Shown here: piece by piece, positions 25,890 through 34,047 of the stretch | Position numbering within the stretch: position 1 is the first letter of the stretch | Layout of the letters: each line of letters opens with the position of its first letter | From: Candidatus Poseidoniaceae archaeon | Lineage (GTDB): Archaea > Thermoplasmatota > Poseidoniia > Poseidoniales > Poseidoniaceae | Direction: 5' to 3' | Assembly: GCA_938084675.1 (NCBI GenBank) | Contig: CALKGM010000016.1 | Coordinates: forward strand, 1 to 64,000 | DNA: 64,000 nucleotides | The notes under the pieces: generated by a model | What the model was told of the DNA's origin: nothing | Database searches by the model: none | What the model saw: only the letters and a program-made list of their open reading frames with translations | Program-made: the position numbers and the translations under genes

Positions 25890-27179
25890 TCATTCTTCTC
25901 CGAAGTCCAATACAATTGGTAGCCTTAGGTCTTGTGTAATGACCTTAGGTTCAATCAGAGTTTTAGTCTGGTTCACATTAATGTCCAATTCTTCTAATTT
26001 TTTGCCTTGAGGAAGAACATTTTTGTCCCATGAACCAACAGCTTTGTTGTAAAATTCTGTTGCCTTCTCAAGTCGCTTTCCAACCTCGGAAAAGTGTTGA
26101 CTCCACGTTGCCATTCTTTTGTAAAATTCTTGCGAAACGCTGACGACTTGAGCCGCCTCCTCCGCGAACCGAACTTGTTGCCAATAGAGCGCTGCCGTTT
26201 TGAGAAGAGCAATCATTGATGCAGGCCCAGATATGATGACTCCCCTGTCCATTGCATCAGAATGCAACGATGGGTCGATTTCGAACGCAGATGAGATCAG
26301 GGCTTCGGATGGGACAAACATGACCACAAATTCGGCCCGTCCACTTACACCGGAAAGGTAGTCCTTCCGAGTAAGTTCTGTAACCCGCCCTCGCATGGAT
26401 TTTGCGTGGAGAGCAATTTTGGCTGTTCTTGCGTCAGGGTCGTCTTCATCCAATGATTCAAGGTAGTGCTTTGCAGTGGTTTTTGCATCAATCGGTATGG
26501 CTCCATTTCCAGGGAGATTCACTACAAAGTCAGGGCGCTTCCCTTGTTCATCCCCTTTCTGCTCAAAGAAATCTGTATTTTTAGTCATTCCAGCCATTTC
26601 TAGGAGGTTGCGGAGAGCTACCTCACCCCAATCACCCCGCACACTGGAACTCTTTCGCAATGCGGTGGACAAGGCATTCGCTTCTTTGCCCAGTCGATTT
26701 GTATTTTCCTCAAGAAGTTGCATGTGTCGTTTCATTCCCTGATATGCGGCAGCGCGTTCTTTCTCCAGATCTTGTGACATTTTGTCAAGATTTGAGAGGG
26801 ATTCAGTCATAGGCTTAATCAGGTCAATCATTTCCTTTTTACGTGCCTCATGGTCTTTCTCAGCGGAGGTACTTACTTTGCCAAGCCGTTCTTCGGCCAA
26901 TTGTAAAAAGACCTCAGAATTTTGTTGAGATACCCGATTCGCTACGTTTTCCATTTGAGCCTCTAGCAGTTTGGATTTCTCTTCAAAGGCAGTTTCATTC
27001 GCCGATAGTTGTGCTTCCAGCATTCTTGATTTTTCTTGAAAAGCCTGTTCTTTAGCTTCTGCTTGGGCTTCAGCACGAACAGCATCTGAACCAAATCTAT
27101 TTTTCGCTAGAAGCCAACCAAGTGCGATTCCGATAGAGCACCCTACGAGTAGAAAACCATACTCTGCAATTCCCGCCAT
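25890..27179 (-). CDS. rmuC: DNA recombination protein RmuC family
   Basis: 429 residues. A single N-terminal membrane helix (YGFLLVGCSIGIALGWLLA, about 7-25) is followed by a long coiled coil rich in Ala/Glu (30-160). The RmuC nuclease-like core follows, with SSSVRGDWGEVALRNLLEMAGM, PDFVVNLPGNGAIPIDAKTTAKHY and FVPSEALISSAFE. In the restriction-endonuclease-like fold the D and E-x-K equivalents should lie in 'RPDFVV' and 'IPIDAKT'. RmuC limits DNA inversions in bacteria; archaeal copies are usually regarded as transferred from bacteria. Possibly co-expressed with the Nudix gene downstream. Confidence 0.92.
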   Translation of the reverse strand: MAGIAEYGFLLVGCSIGIALGWLLAKNRFGSDAVRAEAQAEAKEQAFQEKSRMLEAQLSANETAFEEKSKLLEAQMENVANRVSQQNSEVFLQLAEERLGKVSTSAEKDHEARKKEMIDLIKPMTESLSNLDKMSQDLEKERAAAYQGMKRHMQLLEENTNRLGKEANALSTALRKSSSVRGDWGEVALRNLLEMAGMTKNTDFFEQKGDEQGKRPDFVVNLPGNGAIPIDAKTTAKHYLESLDEDDPDARTAKIALHAKSMRGRVTELTRKDYLSGVSGRAEFVVMFVPSEALISSAFEIDPSLHSDAMDRGVIISGPASMIALLKTAALYWQQVRFAEEAAQVVSVSQEFYKRMATWSQHFSEVGKRLEKATEFYNKAVGSWDKNVLPQGKKLEELDINVNQTKTLIEPKVITQDLRLPIVLDFGEE

Positions 27180-27258
27180 AGAAACCCATGCTTGTCAACG
27201 GTATTTGAAGGAAATGTTTGGCTCAAAGTTCAAATCCTTCCTCCTCTTCAAGAGGTTC

Positions 27259-27969
27259 ATGCTCTTTGAACAGTTGAACGAAACCGGTTGGGCAATGACC
27301 TATCTTGTTGTTGATGAAGGTACAAATGAGGCCGCGTTAATTGACCCAGTTTACGATTTCCTTCCGGTATATTTGGATCGGCTCAAAACAAGCGGGTTGG
27401 TGCTCAAGTACGCCATTGCAACTCACATGCATGCCGATCACATCACTGCATGCTTTTCGTTGAGCGAGCAGGTTGGTTGCCGTTATGTCATGTGGAAAAC
27501 GACTGCAAGTCTTGGCGTAAACCAATATGTAGATGATGAAGAAAAAGTGATGCTTGGTGGAATTCCGATCCAGTTCCACCATTGCCCCGGGCACACCTCT
27601 GATTCAATGATCGTTCAAATTCCTGGTCGCATCATGACGGGAGATTTTCTGTTCAATGGCGAGGGTGGAGTTGGCAGAGATGACCTTCCTGGAGGGCGTT
27701 TAGAAGTTCATTGGGACTCACTAGCGGTCTTGGAACGATTTTCAGGGGATACCCTTGTTTGCTCAGGGCATGAGCCCCCAGGAACTGAAATGAAGTCTTT
27801 GGACTGGAATCGTATCCATAATCCAATTTTGAACATGGATACTTTTGAGGCTTTCAAAGAATGGCAGGAATCAACAGCCGAACGACTTGGGAGTGTCTCT
27901 AAAATTAAAATCGCAGTTCCTGCAAACCTCTTTGCCGAACTACCCGACATCATTCCATGGATGCAGTGA
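27259..27969 (+). CDS. Metallo-beta-lactamase-fold hydrolase, persulfide dioxygenase/GloB-like
   Basis: 236 residues. The metal motif is THMHADH (HxHxDH, residues ~53-58), then HCPGHTSDS (third His), TGDFLF (Asp) and SGHEP (last His). 'ATHMHADHITACFSLSEQ' and the short GRDDLPGG segment are like ETHE1-type persulfide dioxygenases rather than classical glyoxalase II. It would therefore oxidise persulfides or act as a related thioesterase. ATG 27259 is chosen because AGAGGT lies 2-3 nt upstream; an upstream in-frame start (27205) would add 18 unconserved residues. Confidence 0.86.
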   Translation: MLFEQLNETGWAMTYLVVDEGTNEAALIDPVYDFLPVYLDRLKTSGLVLKYAIATHMHADHITACFSLSEQVGCRYVMWKTTASLGVNQYVDDEEKVMLGGIPIQFHHCPGHTSDSMIVQIPGRIMTGDFLFNGEGGVGRDDLPGGRLEVHWDSLAVLERFSGDTLVCSGHEPPGTEMKSLDWNRIHNPILNMDTFEAFKEWQESTAERLGSVSKIKIAVPANLFAELPDIIPWMQ

Positions 27970-27972
27970 AAT

Positions 27973-29124
27973 TTACTTTAGCGGGTTTGAAGGAGTTTTG
28001 ACCTTTTTCAGTTTTGATGGTAAGTTTTGTAAGTCTTCAAATGACATTTGTTCGGTGTTGGTTTCTTCGATTGCGTTGAGTCTCTCTTCCATCCCCATTC
28101 GAACGTTAAAGTCAATCCGCCCTTTACTTCGTGTCAAATCGTATGAAAGCGGGTTGAGTGTATCAATAACCTGTTCTTGAAATTCCTTTCGAACTCGCTT
28201 ACCCCTCCAGGATGAATACCCCCATCTGTATGAGATACCAACGATTGCTGCTCCATACATCAAGGATAAAACGACCGCAGCGAATAACACCGCATTGCCC
28301 CCAACATCTCTTGATTCTTCCAAGAGGTTTCGTCCAAGTAAGAACACCAGTCCGATTCCCACAATTGGATTAAGCACACCTTCAAGCCACTGGTCAACGG
28401 GAACGAGTCTCCCTTTTGCAGGGTCAACAAAGACCAGGTCTGCTTCAAATGCAGTATTTAGAACAGAGAGAATAGAAAGCAACACCATGTACAAAAGAGA
28501 GGACACAATCAATTCTATCGTCCAAGAATCAAGGTTCAACACCCAATGAACAATCAACCAGGCAAATAACCCCAAAAATGCCGCTTGGGGGACGTAGTTA
28601 AAATGCTCAATATGTTGTGAGAATTCAGTAATTGAGGTTTCGTTTTCCTTAGAACCCCGATGTGGTTTTGGTATGTGGATGACTTGCCAGTGCATTACCC
28701 GTTCAATATACCTCAGCCCAGATATCAAAAATCTTCTCCGAATGAGGACGAATTCAATGAAGAGCATGAAGGGAAAACCGATGAGGACAACGGGCAAGGC
28801 CATAATAGCCGTTAGCGGCAGAATGAGCAATGCAGGCAGGAGTAAAAAGTGGGAAAGCGTGAGCGGGTGGAGCATTTCTGCCTCAATTAAGCGCTGTTTT
28901 GCAGGACTAATTCGTAAATTACGGGCGATGTCATCGAGGGTCTGCGAAAATGAGGAAACCTGATGCCCAGAGTCCACTATTTGACGAACAATGGTTCGAT
29001 ATTCTGAGACTTCATGCCCAATTCCAACCCAAATCTGCCAGGCAAGACGCATTGGTAGAGCCATAATCAAAGGGAGTGCAAGTATTCCCGCACCCCACAG
29101 CAAGGCTTGAACATCGGTCGCCAT
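27973..29124 (-). CDS. Multipass membrane protein, unknown
   Basis: 383 residues with about seven membrane helices: one near residue 8-30, two closely spaced around 93-130, and four from about 178 to 305. A cytoplasmic loop follows helix 1 (HEVSEYRTIVRQIVDSG). The C-terminal ~85 residues are soluble, charged and helical. The layout, with an N-terminal helix followed by a helical loop and helix pairs, recalls type II secretion F/TadC-like proteins or an uncharacterised archaeal family, but no diagnostic motif was recognised. It diverges from serA by about 100 nt. Confidence 0.75.
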   Translation of the reverse strand: MATDVQALLWGAGILALPLIMALPMRLAWQIWVGIGHEVSEYRTIVRQIVDSGHQVSSFSQTLDDIARNLRISPAKQRLIEAEMLHPLTLSHFLLLPALLILPLTAIMALPVVLIGFPFMLFIEFVLIRRRFLISGLRYIERVMHWQVIHIPKPHRGSKENETSITEFSQHIEHFNYVPQAAFLGLFAWLIVHWVLNLDSWTIELIVSSLLYMVLLSILSVLNTAFEADLVFVDPAKGRLVPVDQWLEGVLNPIVGIGLVFLLGRNLLEESRDVGGNAVLFAAVVLSLMYGAAIVGISYRWGYSSWRGKRVRKEFQEQVIDTLNPLSYDLTRSKGRIDFNVRMGMEERLNAIEETNTEQMSFEDLQNLPSKLKKVKTPSNPLK

Positions 29125-29224
29125 ACTTCAGCCTCAAACCGTCCACGCGCTTGGGGTTGTTGAAAGCCATGGTTCGTTTTCGTGAGAAGCGAAGGTTCAT
29201 CCACCTTATGCAGAAACACGTGCC

Positions 29225-30208
29225 ATGGCGAGAATTGCTGTTACCGATGGGATGGACAAAAAGGCTGTTGCCCTCTTAGAGAAGGCTGGTCATGAAGCCA
29301 TCGTGGAATCCATTTCCGCTGAGGATTTATTGAACGGTGCGCTCAAAGATTTTGACGCAATTATTGTTCGTAGTGCTACTAAATTGACGGGTCCAGTTCT
29401 TTCTGCATCTGGTGACCGACTCAAAGTTATCGGCCGTGCCGGAGTTGGAGTTGACAATATTGATCTCGAAGTGGCCGGGAAGGCAGGCATTGTTGTTGTC
29501 AATGCACCAAGAGCGAGTACGCAATCGGTTGTTGAACTAACATTGGGGCATCTTCTGTCATCAATCCGTCACATCCCAAGGGCAGACAGGGGACTTCGAG
29601 CCGGGCTTTGGGAAAAGAAAGCACTCAAAGGTTCGGAACTTTCAGGCAAGGCCCTTGGTTTGATTGGTTTTGGACGCATTGCTCAATCAGTTGGGAACGT
29701 TGCCCAAGCACTTGGAATGGAAGTCCATGCTTACGACCCGTATCTGCCACCAAAGATTGCCAAGGCACAAAATACTCGTCTTCACAAGACTGTTGACGCA
29801 TTATTTTCAAATTGTACCCATGTGTCAATACATTGTAATTTGACAGAAGAGACACATCATTTGGTCAACCTTGAGCGCATCTTCTTGATGCCCAAGTTCG
29901 GTAAAGATGGGGCTGAATGTGGTAACCACATCATCAATTGTGCAAGAGGTGGAATTGTAGATGAGGAGGCAGTTCTTCAAGCATTGGAATCGGGTGAGTT
30001 GTCCTCGGCAGCCCTTGATGTGTTTGAGAATGAGCCGGTCCCTGCTGACCATCCATTGCTACAGGTCGCCACCTTCCATGGCACACCACATATCGGTGCT
30101 GCAACGATAGAAGCTCAAGCTCGAGTCGGTGCAGATATAGTTGCAAATGTAATGACTGTTCTCGACGGTAATGATTCGGATTGTACCGTTAACAGCAAGT
30201 ATCTCTGA
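29225..30208 (+). CDS. serA: D-3-phosphoglycerate dehydrogenase, short form
   Basis: 327 residues. Catalyses the first committed step of serine synthesis. Hallmarks: VIGRAGVGVDNIDLE (substrate domain), GLIGFGRIAQSVG (NAD Rossmann GxGxxG, about 142-154), INCARGGIVDE (catalytic Arg region), DVFENEP (catalytic Glu region) and TPHIGAATIEA (catalytic His). The C-terminal ACT/ASB regulatory domains of long PGDH are absent, so serine feedback through ACT is not expected. It is followed after 5 nt by the DNA polymerase gene. SHMT, which uses serine, lies 12 kb away. Confidence 0.94.
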   Translation: MARIAVTDGMDKKAVALLEKAGHEAIVESISAEDLLNGALKDFDAIIVRSATKLTGPVLSASGDRLKVIGRAGVGVDNIDLEVAGKAGIVVVNAPRASTQSVVELTLGHLLSSIRHIPRADRGLRAGLWEKKALKGSELSGKALGLIGFGRIAQSVGNVAQALGMEVHAYDPYLPPKIAKAQNTRLHKTVDALFSNCTHVSIHCNLTEETHHLVNLERIFLMPKFGKDGAECGNHIINCARGGIVDEEAVLQALESGELSSAALDVFENEPVPADHPLLQVATFHGTPHIGAATIEAQARVGADIVANVMTVLDGNDSDCTVNSKYL

Positions 30209-30213
30209 TCTCC

Positions 30214-31383
30214 ATGCACAAGTTCAAACACGGTCGACATGAACAAACGGTTGTGAACGATGTGGTTGCTAAGGCTACAGCAAACAATCGTATCCTAATT
30301 CATTGCGACTTGGACGCCTTTTTTGCGGCAGTCGAAGTTCTCCATCATGGATTTGATGATGAGACTCCTCTCATCATTGGTTCTGACCCGAAGCAAGGTC
30401 GAGGAAGAGGTATTGTCTCCACATGTAATTATGCTGCTCGTGTGTTTGGAATCCGGTCCGCAATGCCAATTTCTGAAGCTTGGCGACGTTGCCCCGGGCA
30501 TCCTTACGGTCCTGCTAGATTCATTTCAGGTACTCGAGGGCTTTACTCCCGTGCAAGTAGGAAAGTAATGTCCATCCTCAAAGAAGCGTGTTCTGTTTTT
30601 GAACAGGCCAGTATCGATGAGGCCTATCTTGATGTTACCGATGAGGTTGGAGGCGATTGGGATAAGGCCCTTGCACTGGCCCGTGACCTTCAGCGGTCCA
30701 TTCAGGAGCAATTAGACTTGTCCGCATCATTTGGGATTGGTCCTACGAGGATCTTAGCTAAAATGGGCAGTGAGGAGCGTAAGCCAAAAGGTATCTTTCG
30801 AATTATGCCCGATGAGATTCAAGAGTTTTTTACTGGCCGCTCCATGCGGGAGGTTCCTGGCATCGGACCAAAACGGGCAACGCAATTGGCGGAATGGGGC
30901 CTCACCACCGTTGATGAGGCAAATGAACTCGGAGAATTAGCATTAGGCAGAATATCTGGTGAGCGATTTGCAACTTGGTTACATAGCGTTGCTGAAGGGG
31001 AGAGCAGTAACGAAATTAGTCCAATTCGTAGTCGGAAGTCAATCGGTAAAGAGCACACGTTTGAAATGGACCAGACGGATCATGAATCTGTTCTTCAGCA
31101 TCTGGAAGTATTGGTGAATCTTGTGATGAAGCGCGCCCAAGAATTGGGTGTGTCTGGACGGTTAGGAGAAGTCAAAATTCGGTATACGGGATTTGAAACT
31201 CATACGTCTGGGAGGAGTATTCCTGTGGCGATGGATGATGAAAGCGTGTTTTTACGACTTGCCAAACAACTTTTTGCAACCAATGTGGATGCATCTGCCG
31301 CAGTTCGCCTTGTTGGATTTCGTTTGGGCCAATTGGAAATTCCACTCACAAAACAAACCTTGCTGTTTGATGAAGATGAATAG
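30214..31383 (+). CDS. dinB: Y-family DNA polymerase IV (DinB/Dpo4)
   Basis: 389 residues. Translesion polymerase. Palm catalytic residues: Asp32 in IHCDLDAFFAAVE and the Asp/Glu pair in ASIDEAYLDV. Finger/thumb parts VSTCNYAARVFGIRSAMPISEA (steric region), FGIGPTRILAKMGSE (helix-hairpin-helix) and MREVPGIGPKRATQL are canonical. The C-terminus includes the little-finger domain; no clear PIP box, though the last residues 'KQTLLFDEDE' resemble the QxxLF-type PCNA-binding peptide. Six bases from serA, so likely co-transcribed. It converges with valS. Confidence 0.94.
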   Translation: MHKFKHGRHEQTVVNDVVAKATANNRILIHCDLDAFFAAVEVLHHGFDDETPLIIGSDPKQGRGRGIVSTCNYAARVFGIRSAMPISEAWRRCPGHPYGPARFISGTRGLYSRASRKVMSILKEACSVFEQASIDEAYLDVTDEVGGDWDKALALARDLQRSIQEQLDLSASFGIGPTRILAKMGSEERKPKGIFRIMPDEIQEFFTGRSMREVPGIGPKRATQLAEWGLTTVDEANELGELALGRISGERFATWLHSVAEGESSNEISPIRSRKSIGKEHTFEMDQTDHESVLQHLEVLVNLVMKRAQELGVSGRLGEVKIRYTGFETHTSGRSIPVAMDDESVFLRLAKQLFATNVDASAAVRLVGFRLGQLEIPLTKQTLLFDEDE

Positions 31384-33876
31384 TCACTCCAACTTGTGCA
31401 TTCTTGTTAGAGTTCCTTCAAATTCAACGAGTGATTCTGGTACTACAATGCCCTGTATCGGTTGATTGAGTGAGGTCCCCGATTCTTTCTTAGCACCCCA
31501 AACCTGACTGTTAAAATCCTGGAGTTCGGTTGAAAGTTTACAAAGCCGCAGTCCTTCTTCAGTTCCTGCTGCAACTTCACTAAAGGCTTGAACGGGGAAC
31601 GAATCAATATCTACAGAGGAATGGCCGTATACGGTTTGTGATATATGGTGGGTGAAAAAGGGACAAACCGGACTAAATGCAGCCATAAAGTCTCTTACAA
31701 TGCGATGCAGTGTCCATGCGGCGGCGATATCCTCGTCATAAAGTCTGGACTTCACCATTTCCAAATAATGGCTTGGAAGCAATCCTGTTCCAAACGTCTT
31801 GAGGCCTTGAGTCGCAGTGTAAATATCAAGGTCACTCCATGCAGCCTCTACACTGTTCATTGTACGCTGGAATTCTGCAAGAATCCATCGATCCTCTGGT
31901 TCAAGATGCTTTGGTTCTTCATCAAGATTCGTAGGTACATCAAACTGGGATGCAAAGCGAGCAACATTGAACAATTTGGTGAGCACTCCAAAATATTTCT
32001 TTTCAATTTCTTCAGGATTGATGTGGAAATCATCTCCTACTTGTGCATCACAAGCTTTCCAAAGACGGAAGCATTCACTTCCGATTTTATTTGCACGAAG
32101 ACTGACCGTCTTATCTGGCCCCTTGACCTTCCAAGAACCAGTTCGCCCTCCGGCTCCACATTCAAGGACAGAATCTGCATCAATTCCGTTTCCTAGAGAT
32201 TTACTCATCTTGCGACCCCATGGGTCCATTCCGAGACCATCAATCCACACATGTTTGAATCCTGGTTGATCTAAAACAAGTGTCGATTTCAAGAGGGTAT
32301 AATACAACCATGTCCTCACAATCTCCTTTCCTTGAGGTCTAAACGCTGTAGGGAATGCTTTCTCAAAAACCTCTGGATGATTGAGGTATCCACTAACAAA
32401 CAAGTTTGAGTTGGACGAATCCATCCACGTGTCGAACACTTTTTCTTCTCCTGTGACCAAACCTAGGTCTGCTTCAAGGTCATCGTACGAACCGAGGTCT
32501 TCACGGGTTACCCTGTCGAGCACACGACTCCCCGATGGAGGTGATTCCCGCCAAGGTTGAACATAAGTTCCGGAAGGTGGAACGATGACTTTTGAGTTGT
32601 CTTCGCTGTACCAAATTGGAATTTCTGTGTGGTACCAACGACGTCGGCTTATGGGCCAATCGATACTGATGTTATCCATCCAATCCAAGAGGAATTGACG
32701 GTTTCGTGGAGGGTGGAATTCGATTTCGTCTACATGCTCTTTCATTTTTTCCTGAATATGTGTTTGGCGCACATACCATTCTTTCAGAAGGATAATTTCA
32801 ACGGGATTCTTTCCTCGCTCAGACACCGGAATGTCTTGATTTCGTTCTACAGCTTGGACAAGGTCTCCTTGTATTTCCAGGGCTTCGATGGCTGCGTTTC
32901 GAGCCTCGATGACTTTCATACCTGCAAACGGACCGGCTACATCGGTCATTTTTCCATCCAAATCAATAGCCTGGAACGGAGTGAGGCCGAGTTCACGAAA
33001 CACTGCAACGTCGTTTTGGTCACCAAATGAACATACCATCAAAATCCCAGTCCCAAAGTCGGATTTAACGGACGGGTGGGTCATGATATTGACGGTCTTT
33101 TCTCTACCATTCGTTTCAAGTGGAAGTGCGACCTTTTGCCCAACAAGGTGAGTATACCGTTCATCCTCTGGGTGAACGACGACAACACCACATGCGCAAA
33201 TCATTTCCGGGCGTGTTGTTGATATGACTAATTCAGTTCCGTCTTCACATGTCCATCGCACATCTACAAGTTTGGTTTTTCTTGGAAGTCGTTCTACTTC
33301 TGCGTCTGCGATGGTAGTTCCTTCTACTGGGTCGTAAATATTCGGCCGCAGGTCCTCAATAACATCACCTTTCTTGAAGAGTTCAACGAAAATAGACTGA
33401 GTGACGCTCCGGTAATCTGGTGCATCGGTAAGGTATTCACGGTCATAATCGCATGAAAGACCAACTCTTTTTCCGGTGTGCCTCATTGCCTCTGTGAATT
33501 CTTCAATCGTAGTGCGGCAAAGTTCTAAAAATTCAGCCCGGTCATAGGTTTTCATCTTTCTTTTTGTGTTTCTTTCTACCACAAATTCGATATTGATTCC
33601 GTTACGGTCGACTCCCCACGGGAAATACACCTCTTTGCCAAGAAGTCGCTGACTTCTAGCGATGACATCAATCATTGAGTATTGTGCAACGGCACCAATG
33701 TGCCATGTACCAGACGGGTAGGGTGGAGGTGTGTCAATGACGAAGATCTCTTTTCCTGAATCGGGATTGAATGCATAACGTTGGGTGTACAACGCATTGT
33801 CTGCATAGTGGGCCTCTTGGATGCTTTTTTCAAGGTCAATTGACCATCGTTTTTCTGGTAATGCTGGAGATGGCAT
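31384..33876 (-). CDS. valS: Valyl-tRNA synthetase (divergent class Ia)
   Basis: 830 residues from ATG 33876, which has the SD-like AGGTGAGG; the TTG at 33963 is less likely. Class Ia signature motifs: TWHIGAVAQYS (HIGH region, residues 59-62 read HIGA) and RKMSKSLGN (KMSKS, 556-560). Editing domain with STTRPEMICACGVVVVHPEDERY and GTGILMVCSFGDQND. The anticodon region ends LLPSHYLEMVKSRLYD, the ValRS-type YLE..K.RLY pattern. Unusual: the last His of HIGH is Ala, and about 20 extra residues (~577-599) follow the KMSKS segment. The ValRS identity is my best reading; another class Ia family is less likely. Confidence 0.78.
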   Translation of the reverse strand: MPSPALPEKRWSIDLEKSIQEAHYADNALYTQRYAFNPDSGKEIFVIDTPPPYPSGTWHIGAVAQYSMIDVIARSQRLLGKEVYFPWGVDRNGINIEFVVERNTKRKMKTYDRAEFLELCRTTIEEFTEAMRHTGKRVGLSCDYDREYLTDAPDYRSVTQSIFVELFKKGDVIEDLRPNIYDPVEGTTIADAEVERLPRKTKLVDVRWTCEDGTELVISTTRPEMICACGVVVVHPEDERYTHLVGQKVALPLETNGREKTVNIMTHPSVKSDFGTGILMVCSFGDQNDVAVFRELGLTPFQAIDLDGKMTDVAGPFAGMKVIEARNAAIEALEIQGDLVQAVERNQDIPVSERGKNPVEIILLKEWYVRQTHIQEKMKEHVDEIEFHPPRNRQFLLDWMDNISIDWPISRRRWYHTEIPIWYSEDNSKVIVPPSGTYVQPWRESPPSGSRVLDRVTREDLGSYDDLEADLGLVTGEEKVFDTWMDSSNSNLFVSGYLNHPEVFEKAFPTAFRPQGKEIVRTWLYYTLLKSTLVLDQPGFKHVWIDGLGMDPWGRKMSKSLGNGIDADSVLECGAGGRTGSWKVKGPDKTVSLRANKIGSECFRLWKACDAQVGDDFHINPEEIEKKYFGVLTKLFNVARFASQFDVPTNLDEEPKHLEPEDRWILAEFQRTMNSVEAAWSDLDIYTATQGLKTFGTGLLPSHYLEMVKSRLYDEDIAAAWTLHRIVRDFMAAFSPVCPFFTHHISQTVYGHSSVDIDSFPVQAFSEVAAGTEEGLRLCKLSTELQDFNSQVWGAKKESGTSLNQPIQGIVVPESLVEFEGTLTRMHKLE

Positions 33877-33967
33877 GTGCCTCACCTGGCCCCGTCTCGG
33901 TGAATAAGTGGGTCCATTCGGCGCTGTGGTGACCCTCATTTGAACCCCTCGCATCATTTTCAAAGGA

Positions 33968-33977
33968 GATATATTGG
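33968..33977 (+). promoter_or_regulatory. TATA-like box for the RND-type exporter
   Basis: gatatattgg lies upstream of the exporter gene in the divergent valS/exporter interval. Initiation would be near 34000, giving a leader of about 50 nt to ATG 34048. Assigned by eye. Confidence 0.45.
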
Positions 33978-34047
33978 TTGAAGTATCATCAATTGGAGGT
34001 TAAGGCTTTCAATGAAGGACGCTTCGGTTGACCGAGGGGTGAATACA

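Noticed and set aside
33877-33963. N-terminal extension of ValRS from TTG 33963
   Set aside because: ATG 33876 has a GGTGAGG ribosome-binding site and directly precedes the conserved region.
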